Below the pieces are notes generated by a model, which worked only from the letters and a program-made list of their open reading frames with translations, was not told the DNA's origin and did not search any database. The position numbers were made by a program, and so were the translations under genes. From assembly GCF_016808335.1 (NCBI RefSeq), contig NC_053142.1, forward strand, positions 49,595,992 through 49,659,991: a stretch of 64,000 bases of DNA, written 5' to 3'. This DNA is from Panicum virgatum (taxonomy: Eukaryota > Streptophyta > Magnoliopsida > Poales > Poaceae). Numbering within the stretch: position 1 is the stretch's first letter; every line of letters begins with the position of its first letter. This document shows, piece after piece, positions 1-12,048 of this stretch.

Positions 1-1627
1 TATGCCCTAGCCTAAACGCCTAGTTAAGATTTGTTTTGTACCTGAAAGTAATGTGAATCTTGGATATGTACTTTTGGTTGGATTGTAAAAAAGGCGAGTC
101 AGGAAGTTATTTCTCCCCATTTTGGATATTTTAATTATCTATATAACATCATTTACAAATTGAATATTAATTGCGAAAATGAGAATTATTTCAAAAGCAC
201 GGCCGGGGGCATGCCTTTATATACGATAAATAGGTCTCACATTTCAAGTCCCTTTCGGATCGTAGAAAACTCGCAGCAATTTTTCACAAAAATCAATCGC
301 ACGAGAGCACAGAGAAGAGCCTTACGTTTCCACACACGCTTTAAGTGCATCATCATTGGAGTATGCAAATGATACAACAATTGTATGGAGTCAAGATAAT
401 GCCCGCCGAGGACCGAAAAAAAAATCCGTGGATCAAGAGCATCTTGTTGTCGCAATCCACCCTTTCCTTTCTTCATCACCAACCCTCGTGCACACCTGTC
501 GCCCCATGGTAACTCGGTTGACCTCTCGCAAGACCTGCTGGCCGCCGCCCACCGGCAACCTGTAAAACACTAAAACTGAATTCACCTAGCAGACTGACCA
601 ACGTTTGCATTGGTGTAGGAAGAGCGAAGGAATCTCCGGGCCTCTGTGCGATATCTTGATCCCCGGCTTGTTTGGTGGAGACTAGAGACAATGTATCCGG
701 AACCGTGATCGAGTTCATACTAGTACCCTTGAAAACCTGATGTTTCTTTCTTTGCCAGTGTGAAACTTTCTTTAGTTGGAAGCTAGTATGCAGGCAGCCA
801 ATACTTTTTTCTGCGATAATAGATAGCAACATGACAGCGGCGATAAATGGCTTCTTTTAGGTGGACTGGGCATGCCGCCGCCGGCCCGCCGCTCGCGTGC
901 ATAATTGCTTGCTGGCCAGGGGAACACTAGCTGGCCGGCTTTCCCTACCCTGCCCTAGAATCCAAAACCCAAATAATCATGCAAATCTAAACGTACCGAA
1001 CCTGCCCGTCGAGACGTCAACCCTGGAGACGCCAAGGCCGCGCAGCTCCAGGACGCCGTGGCCCGCGCGCGCAGATTCGAGCTTGGCGCCAGAGCCAGCC
1101 GGCCGGTGCTACTGTGCAACGCAAGCACCAATCAGGCCCGCCGGCCAGTGCGGCCGCAAGCAAGCAAGCAAGCACGGCTCGGGCTCGTCGTCGGCAGGTG
1201 CCCGTACACGTACGCGCGCTGCTAGTAGCGTCGTCCGTGGATGCGGGGGCGCGCGCGCGGACACCGGGGCAGTTGGCTCCAGCCTTGTTGGCGCAGGCAG
1301 CCATCAAGCGGCGGAACAGGACCGAACAGGGACGGGCGGCCCGACGTGTCGCGCGCGCCGTTGCGCCGCACGCGGCCGGCCGGGAGGCATGGGCGGAGGA
1401 TCGAAAAGGGCGAGGAGGGTGGGGGGCCGTGCTGGTGGACCACGCGCACGAGGCTCGAGCTCGATAAGTGGACAGTAACGTTGTACACTCCTACTACGAG
1501 CTGCACTGCAGCAGCCTAGGCAGCTGAGCTAGGTCCTGCTTGATCGATCTCGATTGCGCGAGCTAGCTTAGCTATACTCCACCCCAGTGCGCGGCATCGG
1601 CCCGGCTGATCGTCGTGGCAATAGTTA
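1..1627. other. Intergenic DNA, no gene seen
   Basis: I find no gene here. The stretch from about 860 to 1480 is GC-rich and open in several frames on both strands, but the translations are arginine/alanine-rich low complexity with no recognisable domain. The frames look open because stop codons are rare in GC-rich DNA. Confidence 0.6.
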
Positions 1628-1948
1628 GGGTCTGTTTTTCATTTTGCAAAAAAAATTTGCAAAGGAATCTTGGTCATTTGAAGTACTAAATGAAGTTTAT
1701 TTACAAAAAAATATATAAATGGGTTGTAAATTGCGAGACGAATCTAATTATGCTAATTAATCCATATTTAATCAATAATTAGCGGATGATTAAGTAGGCT
1801 CATTAGATTCGCCTCGCGATTTACAGCCCATCCATACAAAAAGTTTTATAAATAGACTTCATTTAGTGCTTCAAATTAGGAAGATTCTATTGTAAAATAA
1901 TGCGTTTACAGCGTTTTTGCGTTTACATGTAAAGAACTAAACAACGCC
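1628..1948. mobile_element. Tourist-like MITE (family 1, copy A)
   Basis: The 321-bp element starts GGGTCTG and ends AACTAAACAACGCC. These are the inverted ends of the same family seen at 46451-46806, where they read GGGCCTGTTTAGTTC and GAACTAAACATGGCC. It is flanked by a 3-bp duplication, TTA at 1625-1627 and 1949-1951, as expected for PIF/Harbinger-type MITEs. The interior holds the grass-MITE motif 'gagacgaatctaat' in inverted orientation on both sides of the centre. There is no coding capacity. Confidence 0.82.
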
Positions 1949-1951
1949 TTA

Positions 1952-3417
1952 GTTGCAGCCTCCAACAAAGCACCTCTGCTGTTCAGGTAGTAGAAAAAGT
2001 GACCATGCTGCGTGGGCGTGAAAGGGGGCCTTTTCCGTTGCGTGTTTGCCGCGGCGGACCCCAGCAGGCAGCGGCCTGCATGCCCGGAATGATGGACGAC
2101 ACCTCTGGAGCAATGGAGCTGCTGGCTTCTGATTTTTTTTTTGCCCCCCGGAGGATCTAGCGTGGAACCCAGAAATATTCCCCTATCTAGGCGTTGTTCA
2201 ACTACAATCAAAGATTGTGCAAAAACAAAATGCGCGGCGCATTTTGTTATGAGGAGATGTCCGAGCTGACGATTCTGAAACCTCTTGTCATCATCATGTA
2301 TAGTAGTATACGTACTAGTAAAGAGAGGATAGGGTATGCATATAGCAAGTGCTACTAGTCGTACGTCGGGCGTCGGTGGATGTTAGTTCACGTTGCGCCG
2401 ACACGTTCCGCGAGAGAAAAAACAATTGAATCAACGATGCTTAGCTCAAGTAAGAACACACAGACACAGTGCGTGTGACAGGAGCACTGGCCGCTGTAGT
2501 ACTTGTACAAGGACAAATGAATTGGGTAATGATTTCTTGTAGTAGGCACCGGTACTTGCGGTGGAGGTTACAAGAGGTGACACCGGTGACAGGAAAGCCA
2601 ATCACTCGGATCATATAATATCGTCGGGGGAGCGGGAGGGGTAGTACGGCGCGGATCAGCGATCGTCGCCGACGCCGCACTTGACTGGCATCAGGTCCGG
2701 CATCCATCCATCCAGCATTAAAAACTGGCGGGGGCACACGTCGTCCCTGGCCCGAGCCGGTGGCCAGTACTCCTCCTCCCTGTACTTGCAGCAACGAGGG
2801 GGTCATCGCGTGCGTTGGCTGTGCGGTTGGGTCGGTCTCCAGAGAAGAAGAGATGAGAGAGGAGTCAGAGGAAAGTGGCTGACCTGAAGGTAAGGTGGCA
2901 TGTGTCCCGTCCGGGCGCCGTACGTTTGGTGCACGTACCAAAATGGCCAGCGCAAGCGCAACCAACCGAACCGCCCCCGTCGGCTAGGCGCACCGGCACC
3001 GCCGACATGAGGTGGGCGGCTCCCAGGTGGCGCCGGGGCCGGGGGTGATGCGCGCCGACGTGGACGTGGCCCCCTCGTCCACGGAACCCCCACCACCCAC
3101 CCATCCTCGCCCGTATCCGGACACGGGACGTCAATTTGCTTGCCAGCGACGGCATCGGCCGCCCATTATCTGCTAACCCTAATCATTCACGCTAATGACG
3201 TCCGCGGCGAGGTTAGCGTTACCCGGAGAGCCCAGCAGAGCCGGCTGCCGATGCCGAGCTCATCGCGTCGCGTCGCGTCCCCGCGCCGTCTTTTCCCCCG
3301 CGGCAGGCAGCGGCGGCGGCACGCCGTGGACCACGCTGCGGCGTAGGGGCCAGGCGTCGGCCCGGCCGGCGCCTCTTCGGAGTCGGGTGCGCGGCCGTGT
3401 GCAGGCAGGTGCGTGGC
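1952..3417. other. Intergenic DNA, no gene seen
   Basis: No gene is supported. The right half is GC-rich and open in several frames on both strands, with no recognisable protein domain. I see no repeat with clear ends. Confidence 0.55.
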
Positions 3418-3958
3418 TAGGATGGCAACGGGTACAAACCCGTCGGGTATCACTAACCCAAACCCGCACCCACCAGGATAAAATCGTACCCGTTAAAAAA
3501 CCCATACCCGTCGCGGGTATGATTTCATGCCCGTACCCGTACCCGTGCGGGTTTTTTTTGTACCCGCGGGTTTCCCGTACCCGATAGAAGAACCAACAAA
3601 ATTTAATAGAAAACATAAACAAATACATAATGCATTATAGCCAAATGAGTCTATGAATAGATAATCATCGATGGGAATGGAAGTACATGAGCCTAAGTCT
3701 CTCTTAGCATGTGATTAGACCTTATTTTGATACAAGACCTTGTGACATTAGTATTTTAGGTTATATGTTGTCGGGTTTATTGTACCCACGGGTTTGCGGG
3801 TTTGGGTACTTGAAGAACAAACCCGCACCCGCAAACCCGACGGGTACGAAGTTTATCCCATTAAGAAACCCGCGGGCATAGAATTTAGTTTATGCCCGCA
3901 CCCTAATAGAGCAAAAACCCATCGGGTTTCGGGTTTCGGGTACCCGTTGCCATTCCTA
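3418..3958. mobile_element. hAT-type MITE with 8-bp target duplication
   Basis: The left end TAGGATGGCAACGGGTA and right end TACCCGTTGCCATTCCTA form terminal inverted repeats. The flanking 8-mers TGCGTGGC (3410-3417) and TGCGTGCC (3959-3966) match at 7 of 8 positions, which is the 8-bp target duplication of hAT transposons. The interior is packed with short ACCCG/CGGGT words in both orientations, so the 541-bp element can fold back on itself. It has no transposase and is therefore non-autonomous. Confidence 0.88.
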
Positions 3959-6900
3959 TGCGTGCCCCAGCCGATTTCAGAGGTTGGGAGATAGTGGGCG
4001 GCCGCGGGGGAGTTGTTCCGTTAGGAAATCGCGCGGCGGCAGCAACGACCCGCAGCTCATCAATGAATCATTTCGGTGGCGTCCACGCATTTACATTACA
4101 CGGTCCCGCGCGCTCCCGGCTTTGCTGGCGCGACCCGAGCTGGCGTCACGCCCTGCCCAGGTCACGCACAGACCTCTGGTGGTGGCGCTGGAGACGAGAC
4201 CGGGATCGGATGGGGTCGTCGTACTCGTACGCCAGCTCCCCCTGCAGACCGAGTTCGGAGCGCGGCTGGTAGCGCAAGTAGCGCATCGAGATCCGAGTCT
4301 TAAACATTTGGCCACCTGTGTTGTGCAGTGGCATCTGGGTGCGCGCCGCGGCTCCGCCCCACCCGCGTTGAATTCGAATCAATGCGGTGGTCGGAGGGGG
4401 GCTCCGGTCCGGTCCCTGCCGTGGCACTGTGGCAGGCGTGTGACGTGAATGTGTGGCGTCCGTGCAACAGGTGCCCGGTCGGTGCGCCAATGAATATACG
4501 CGCGGCGTCGATGGCAGGCACCGCCGACCGTGGCGTGGCGAAGCAAGCAGGCCACCAGCCCGCCTGCCCCGGCGACGGATCAAGGGCCGGCGCGGGCAGG
4601 TGAACGACGCCCGCCGGGGGTGGCCGGAGGCGAGAGCGACGGGTGAGGACGGTGGTGGTATGTAGCCATGGGCGCTCCCGTAGTATTGTAGTCCGTACGA
4701 TGCAAGCAATAGGATGCCTGGCTATCATGCGTAGTATCTGATTAAATGGTTTGTTAGTAGAAGCAATCGGAGGTCGTCGGCTCGTCGCTCGTCGGAGGGT
4801 GAGAGCGCACGCAGCCGGCGCCAACAAGCGGGGCTCGCGACATGGACGGGCAGCGGGGAGGTGGAGGCTGTTGCTATCTTATCTGTCCGCGGCGCCCCCC
4901 AATAAACAATGCCAGCCAGCCTCCGCCGGGGTGGAGTAACGAGGAATACAACGAGGCCGGCTTGCTGCTCCCTTTAAAAAAAATCAACCGGCAATTAAGA
5001 AAAACAAAACCATGGAACGGAATCATTTGGCACATTACTCTTCCGTTAGTACAGTAGTATACTACTCGTGGCGCAGCAGCAGTAGAAGCAGGGGACGGAA
5101 CGGAGCGAGGTGGCGGGGACAGAGTGGATAATGCCCGTGCCCTGGAGTTCCACTGCCGACTCCGCCCGCCGGCAGTTGGACGGTTCCGGCGTGCCGGTCG
5201 GATTAAACAAACCCCCCCGCGACGCAAGTGGTGCGTGGTGCGCGGCCGCCGTGCCCCCGCCCCCGGCTTGGCGCGTGCGCGCGCCTGCCGCCCTACTAGT
5301 AGTTGCCCTAGTGCCGCCTCGCTATCCGGCTCCAGTGTTCCCCCCTCCTCTCCGTTCCGATCCCCTGGCCTGCACGCAGCACGCGGCGGAACCATGCGCG
5401 CCGACAAGGAACGGGACGGCAAAGGGATCGGGACCACGCTGACGGCCGACCCCGCGCCGGCCCTCCGCGCTGCGCCTGCCCTGCCGCGATTCCGGAGGAC
5501 CCCGCCCGTTCGTTCTGGGACCCGTTTCTTTGATTCGGGGCAAGGGCAACGCCGCCGCGCCGGGGTCCCTACGTGCCGCTGCCTGCCTGACACGGGCGCC
5601 ATGTAGGGTGTTGCCATCTGCGGCCAAGAAGTGGTCAGGAAATGCGGTATCTGTTGGCGTGTTGGCCAGCCGAACTAACGGCCGCCTCGCCCGATCGAGC
5701 AGGGCGCGCGCGCGCGCATGTGCCGCCGTGCCCCCCTTCGCTTCCCATGCCTCCAAACGGGGCCAGAGGTCCGATGGTGTGACGGTCGACCCGCACACAC
5801 CTGACAACTTGTCCTCCTTTTTTGCGCCCTAATGATTGTTGGCTTGCTTGGAAAGAAGGAAACCCACTACTACGCCCAGCGACGCCGCGCCTGCCAACAT
5901 GGCCATTGGCCGTTTGGCCTCGGCCTCCCCCCCCCCCCCCCCAACCCCGAGAAAAGAAGCAAGCCGCCGCGCGCGCGGGGGGGTGCGAATTGACCCCGCC
6001 CGCCCGCACCGCCGCTCCCTATCATCACTCGCGGCGGTCGCGGACGTGGGAAAAGCGGCACCGCCACCGAGCCGGCCCGCGCGGCGCGGACGACGTCGAG
6101 GACCACAGCACTAGCAGCGTACTATTCCTACCCGCAGCGCGGACGAGACGAACGGGCAGGCCGCGGCAGCCGGCAGCTCTCGCGCTGTTTTGTTTTTTCC
6201 CAGCTGGCGCCTTCCTTTCCAGCCGGCCTCGGCAGCTACGTTACGTGCCCGCGCTTAATGCGTCTTCTTCCTTGTGGACACGGCAAGCTTGCTTGCTTGC
6301 TAGCTAGCTAAGGCTCGGGAGGGGGCGGCAGATTGGCATGCACGCGCATCCTGCTTGCTGGTTTGTTTGTTTTCTTTTGGTTTCTGCAGGGGAGCTCGCA
6401 TCTCCTGTTTGGTGATCGGTCATCTTTTTATTGCAGTATAACCCTACCATGGAATCATGGTCCGCATTCTGGGTCACTTCCATCAGCGACCGGAGTTGGT
6501 ACGGTGCTTGCAGGGATTAAAGGAGCCCAACGAGTGCCTGCCAACTCTCTCTCTCTCTCCGAACATCTCGAGGTCTGCACATGACAACAAAGCGAGGACC
6601 GCGAAACTAAACAGACAAAAACCCGTGCTAAAAAACAAACAAAGAAAATGATGAAGCGTGCACAATGCTGGCCCGTTAGTACAGACGGTCCATACCATAG
6701 TGCTACTTAACAGGCCGAGATAGTCGGGCCTCGGCGGCTCTCTCTCTCGTACCTGTACTGCGGCAAAGGGCATACGCGCGCGCGTATGTCCGGGCCTGTC
6801 TGCGGCCTATGTTAAGGTGGCCCAGTATTTGTCCCACGTCAGGCCCATCAGCGTCATCGTTGCGTTTTCAGAACCTTTTTTTGGTCCCAGCCTCAAACTG

Positions 6901-7658
6901 AACCGGCAAGCTAAACCATCGGCCATGGAACAAGCAATCACCTGGTACTTTGCTCCATTTCTTGACCGAGGCATCCGGTCAGTCGTCGGTCAATGCACCG
7001 GAGACCGACTCACAAGCAGCTCTCGGCCGGTCAGAGCACTAGTTCGTTCTGATCTCTCCAGGGTCCAATAATGCAAGAGAAGCGAGCGAGTCCAACCCCC
7101 TACAGGTTAGGTTACAGTGGAGCCAACTATTCCAAATTCCCAACACCTCGCCGACCTCTCGCGCACAAAGTGCAAGCCCGCATTCCTCTTTCCGCTCGTC
7201 CTGTGCAGGTGATGCCGCGACTAGTGGTGCACTGGTGTGGAAGGAGACGACGACGACAAGGACAGCGACATTGCCGGCCGGCCGGCTCAACTGTTGTGCC
7301 CCCTCCCTCCCATACTGGACGGGACGGGACGTTCCGGCCAGCCATGAGTGCACGCATACGTCTTGAATTCTTGAGCTAATAGTAGTGCGTGGTTGCCAGT
7401 TCTAGCTCGGTCCACTCTAAAGCTACTGCATGCCCTGGGGAGGCCACTGCCATGAGATCTGATCTGAATAATCTGATGAGCTCTAGTACTAGCCTCTAGC
7501 TATTGGACAAAGGGCCAGAGACGCGAAGAGAATCTACCGCGGTGAAGTTAATACAGTGTGATACTGGTCTAGTGGTCGCGGTGTTAATTATTATCAGGTA
7601 TGGATACAGTTGATCCTCATTCAAGAGCCATGTGGGCTTGGACTTGTTGCTTCATGAC
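3959..7658. other. GC-rich intergenic DNA with poly-C tract
   Basis: About 3.7 kb of GC-rich sequence has many overlapping open frames on both strands, none resembling a known protein or showing a coherent exon structure. It contains a 16-nt poly-C run at 5927-5942 and a short CT microsatellite near 6548. No gene, LTR or MITE boundary is supported. Confidence 0.5.
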
Positions 7659-7661
7659 ATA

Positions 7662-7953
7662 GGCCCTGTTTGGATGGAGAGGTAAAAGGGGTAAAAGGGG
7701 TAAAAGTATCTACTTTTTACCTCAAACATCCAAACATGAGGTAAAATTTGTTGAGGTAAATGTTTTACCCCTCCTTTTTCCTTTACCCCTCTTTAGGTGT
7801 CAAATGGGGGTAAAATGACCAATTAAATGCTATTCTCCAACCATATTTGCCCCTAATCCAAACATCTTTATGGGGTAAAATTGTTGGGGGAAAATAGTTG
7901 GAATAAAACATTTGCCTTGGGGCAAATTTACCCCTCCACATCCAAACACGGCC
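7662..7953. mobile_element. MITE, GGCCCTGTTTGGATG family
   Basis: The 292-bp element has inverted ends GGCCCTGTTTGGATG and CATCCAAACACGGCC and is flanked by ATA on both sides (7659-7661 and 7954-7956). The body is built from repeated GGTAAAA/TTTTACC words in both orientations, giving an almost completely self-complementary element. It is non-coding. Confidence 0.82.
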
Positions 7954-8650
7954 ATAGCCTTTGTACATCTGCTGAAACTGAACTTATATACTATGCAGTT
8001 GTTCCTGATCGAATGCGTCACCCATGAGCTGATCACTACTAGCAGGCCATCCTCAGTAGTAACAAACTCTACCAAGGACGACGAGCTGACGCTTTAACAA
8101 TTGGAGAACACTGAAGGACTGCACTACTATAAGGTTGATAGTAGTTCCAAGGAGCCATCTGATCGAGCTACCTAGTCGTACGACGTTTCTATTTGTGGAT
8201 ACCATGTGCCAGAACACAGCACACGACATTGCAATTGCATCCAAGAACACTGACTGAGCTATCCCCAGGCAGTATATTGTAGGTAGGGGAACAAAGCCAA
8301 AGCCAATGCCAAGCAGCAAGTGTGGTAGGTACCAGCAGGCCACTGGCACTACGTTGCGGTCTAGATGACATAGTATATACAGGCCCGTCGAAGGCCATGT
8401 GCGAGGTGAGCGACCGCACAGGCCCCCCAAAACCGCCTCGCCGGTCGTCCGTCCGCGCCGCGCTGCGCCGCTGCATCGCCATCTGCCGTCAAGTTAGTGG
8501 TGGAGCAGAATCCCCCTCTCTCATGACGTCTGCTGGAGCTCGTCAGCTAGAGGAAGAAGGTGATGTTTCATTTTGGGCCGCTAGTTGGCAATCTAGTTGA
8601 AACGGCCCATGTAATTTTTTGGCCCAGCGTAGATCCGCAGAACTGAATGA

Positions 8651-9415
8651 GGCCGTGTTTGGTTTGACCCGAAAAAAAATTTCGCGAAAACTTTTTGCAT
8701 CTTTGACCAAAAATTTAGAGTAGTAAACGAAGTCTAATTACAAAACCACCTCCACAACTCCTGTGCAAATCACGAGACGAATCTAAGGCTATCTCCAACC
8801 ATTCCCCCATCCAACCCCCCCAAACGTATTATTTACTATATTTTACTACCTCCCTCTAAAAGATTCCTCTCCCTGTAACTCATTCTCTCCAACCATTCCC
8901 CCATATCTATTCCCTCTATATATTATCACTCATTAACTAACAATTTATTTATTGTTTTTGAATTTAAAAAAATCATACAGTATTTATACTGTCATAATAC
9001 GCATTATCATCATGTTACAGGGCTCAAACAGGATTAATATCGCGAAGAAACGGTGTGATTAGAGATATAGGGGGAGTTGAAACTCACCTTATATATGGGG
9101 GGAGTTTCAACTCCCTCTGTATATACGGGGAGCTTTGGGGGGAACCGTTGGATCGGATTTCCCCCCAAAGCTCCCCCTACGTGGGGTGGGGGGTGGTTTA
9201 CAAGGCACCGTTGGAGGTAGCCTAACGAGGTTTTTGACCGCGTGATTAGAGGGCGAGTACTGTAGCATCACTGTAGCAAATGATCAATTAATTACCGTTA
9301 TTAGATTGGTCTCGAAAAGTTACACCCATCCCTGAAAAGATTTTGAAAATATACTTCATTTAGTACTCTATGCATGTGAGATTTTCTTCTCGGAAAACGT
9401 GCGCGAAAAATTCAC
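8651..9415. mobile_element. Outer MITE, interrupted and truncated
   Basis: A MITE of the grass 'GGCCGTGTTTGGTTTG' type begins at 8651. Its typical internal motif 'gagacgaatctaa' is interrupted at 8786 by the MITE at 8787-9222, and the outer sequence resumes as 'cgaggtttttgaccgcgtgattag'. I do not find the expected right terminal inverted repeat, so the right boundary is approximate and the copy is probably end-truncated. Confidence 0.6.
8787..9222. mobile_element. Tourist-like MITE nested in another MITE
   Basis: Inverted ends GGCTATCTCCAAC and GTTGGAGGTAGCC enclose a 436-bp non-coding element with C-rich and G-rich arms (runs of CCCCC/GGGGG). TAA is duplicated at 8784-8786 and 9223-9225. 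Removing the element and one TAA restores a continuous outer MITE, so the insertion order is clear. Confidence 0.88.
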
Positions 9416-10404
9416 CGCAGAAACCTGAAGTCCTGACCTGCTTTGTCTGTGGCTGTGGCTCTGTCATGCAGCAGTTCAGGTGAGTACTCGCCCAGGACGC
9501 TGCACGCCGCCGCCGCCGCCCACCTCCACAGCGCGCCGTCGCCGCCGTATGAGGGCCTCCATTTGCATTTCGCTCACGGGCCTCCAATGAGTATATATAT
9601 ATGATGTTATTGGAAGTTGGACCGTGCAGCAATGTGACCGATGCTTGAACCTGCAGTTGAAATGCTGCCGGCGCCGTTAAAGGGAGCGGGAGCCGCCCCA
9701 GCTGCGCCATGCACATCAGCACTTGCATGGTAAAATAAAGTACTAGAAGGCACAGTCAACAGTGCAGCAGGCCAGCAGGTACATATACGTATAGTCTGTA
9801 GTGTATACGTGACGACATACGTACATACATTCAGTGTTCAAGCCTGCTGGCCGGACCCAAGAACACCGATCCGCTTAACACGCCGATCGAGCTGTGCTGC
9901 GGACCACGTAACCTACGGCGCCGCGTCTGACCCTGCCTGCCGTCGATTCCATGTGCCGTCTGCTCAAAACTGCTACCATTTGGGCTCGGTGCCGGTCCTG
10001 ATCTGTTTCCATGTAGGACTATCATGCGCGCGATGACGTAGCGCCTGAAAAAGACTTGCTGTTTTCCCGCAGGTCTCCCTGTAGCCTTGCGCGCGGAGAG
10101 ATGAGAAGATGCCGCGGTGACGACGGGGAGGGGGGCACGGACACCCATGAGAAATCTCCTGTCGATGTGGAGGAAAACTCCAACAGGGGAGACGAGACGA
10201 GCGACGGCAGCAGGCTCGCAGAGAGATCCCAAAAAGGCCCTTGCGCGCCGATCGATGGAGATGGAGGACTCGAGGAGCATGAGCATTGTGGCAATTGCAG
10301 TAGGCCTCCTCCAACGGCAGCCGTTATGCTAGCTTTAATAGTATTATATTATATTGATCAATAGTGAAAAAAACAGAACACTAGTGAGATGTGGGGAGGC
10401 CTTA
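9416..10404. other. Intergenic DNA, no gene seen
   Basis: Mixed-composition DNA with no supportable gene. A short TA run lies near 9592-9601. The sequence GAGCAAGTATTATAG at 10405, preceded by TTA, matches the left end of the MITE at 14128-14368, but I find no matching right end. It may be a broken copy. Confidence 0.5.
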
Positions 10405-10689
10405 GAGCAAGTATTATAGGTGGCGGGGGACGGGCTGAGAGGCTACGTGGATGAAGAGAGAGAAGGAGGTGGGCGACTGCTCACGCGCTCGCCCGAGCCG
10501 GCGAAAAGAGCTCGCCCCTCCTGCTATTGGCTCAGAGTGTGGAACAAGCCACTATCATCACATGCATCCCAGTTGGCGGCCGGCGCCGCTACTAGCCATG
10601 CTTGCACGTCACCCAAGGCGCCTCCCATCCTGCCTGCTCTCTCCTTCATGTCTGCTATCGAAAACGCCAAACTGTCGGAGGAGGCATTA

Positions 10690-10978
10690 GGCTCTGTTTG
10701 GTTCCAAACTTTTTTCAGAAGTCCCTGTCATATTAAAAAGAATCTTACTATTTTATAGTATTAAATAAAATCTGTTTATAAATATTTTTTTGAAACTGAG
10801 TGCTTTTTCGCGAGACGAATCTAATGAGACTAATTAATTCATAATTTGCTACAGTGATGCTACAGTAACCATTCGCTAATCATGGATTAAAATATCTCAT
10901 TAGATTCGTCTCGCAGTTTAGCCCCAGGATTCTGCAATTAGTTTTATAATTAACATTTATTTAATACTTCTAAATACT
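10690..10978. mobile_element. 5' part of a Tourist-like MITE
   Basis: The sequence begins GGCTCTGTTTGGTTCC right after TTA (10687-10689). It carries both inverted internal motifs, 'cgcgagacgaatctaatgag' and 'ctcattagattcgtctcg', then stops at the left end of the LTR-like segment before its own right inverted repeat. It appears cut by that insertion or by a later deletion. Confidence 0.65.
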
Positions 10979-12048
10979 TGTCGGTACCCTGTAGCAGGGA
11001 TACCCACTCCTACTACAGCAAGGCAAGACTTGCGTAGTTATCCGTAACTACACACAAAGGACGGAGTAGCCAGGCCCACGGACCAGGCTCCTTCCTCACC
11101 AGGCCAATGGCCCCGGACCTGTTCCCCGCCCGGGGATGGGTCCGGAGACGCCACGTGCCCCTGAGGAAGGGAAGCTCCGTGTCGACAGTCGAGGCCTCGG
11201 ACCCCCCATAGCGGTCCGGGACCTCCTGCATCCATCCGGACCTCCCATACCTCGTGGTGGTCCGGAGCCGCCACGTGTCCCGGAGGCACGGGTTCGAGCG
11301 CGAGCCTTCCGTTGGAAGACTCGCCCACCCACTGCATTTAATGCAGATGGTGAGGCGTGCTCTGCCGCCGCGGCACGCGGGACAGCCTTTGTCAGGCCTC
11401 ACTGTGCGCCGCGTATTACCGAGGTACACAGTGTAGTCGCCTGTGCCGCACCCGCGCAGAGCCCGTCTGCAGTATTAAATGGATACGACGGCACGGCACT
11501 TTTCCATCATGCCACCTACGCCGCAAGCTACACAGCTCGTTCAGCTACGTGGCAAACGACACCACTAGCTACGCCTGGCACCGTTCCGACAAGACAGCGC
11601 CTGGACATGATGAACGAGGGACTCCAAGAGCAGGCAAAGATATCCGATGAAAGATCTCCTTTGCCTGTGACGCCATAATGTATGAACAGTATGTTACTTT
11701 ATACTACATTGTCGGGCCCACCTGTCGAGGTCCCAGCAGCCATGTACGCGCCTCCCTTGAGATATAAAAGGGAAACGCTCGCAGACTCTCTCGAGGCTGG
11801 AACGAACACACAACACACAAGCTCTCTCGAACTCTCTCTCGAGGGAAGGCAATACAACACATAGTGGACGTAGGGTATTACGCTCCGGCGGCCCGAACCA
11901 CTCTAAATCTTGCTGTGTTCATCGTGTTCTTGAGTGAGATCGAACCAGGACTAGCTAACCCCCGAGTACACATCCTCTGGGCTAGGGCGGGTGCCTTCCG
12001 CCACGGGGTTTGCTATTACGCGAGCGCGCGCCAGGAGAATTTTCAACA
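10979..12048 (+). mobile_element. LTR-like segment (solo or truncated)
   Basis: The segment begins TGTCGGTACCCTG, a start I associate with grass LTR retrotransposons, and reads as an LTR: a TATAAAAG box lies at 11763-11770 and the right part resembles a U5 ending CAACA at 12048. No primer-binding site follows and no second LTR or internal domain is present. Flanking 5-mers do not match (ATACT on the left, ATCGA on the right), so at least one boundary is wrong or the element is deleted. The right boundary is uncertain. Confidence 0.5.

Noticed and set aside
861..1478. 205-residue plus-strand open frame with overlapping frames on both strands
   Set aside because: GC-rich low complexity (R/A/G-rich), open in several frames at once, no domain, no splice or promoter support.
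4146..5807. Several 100-247 residue open frames
   Set aside because: Shadow frames of GC-rich DNA on both strands; no family resemblance and no exon structure.
10405..10689. MITE starting GAGCAAGTATTATAG
   Set aside because: Left end matches the 14128 element but no matching right inverted repeat was found; boundaries not supportable.
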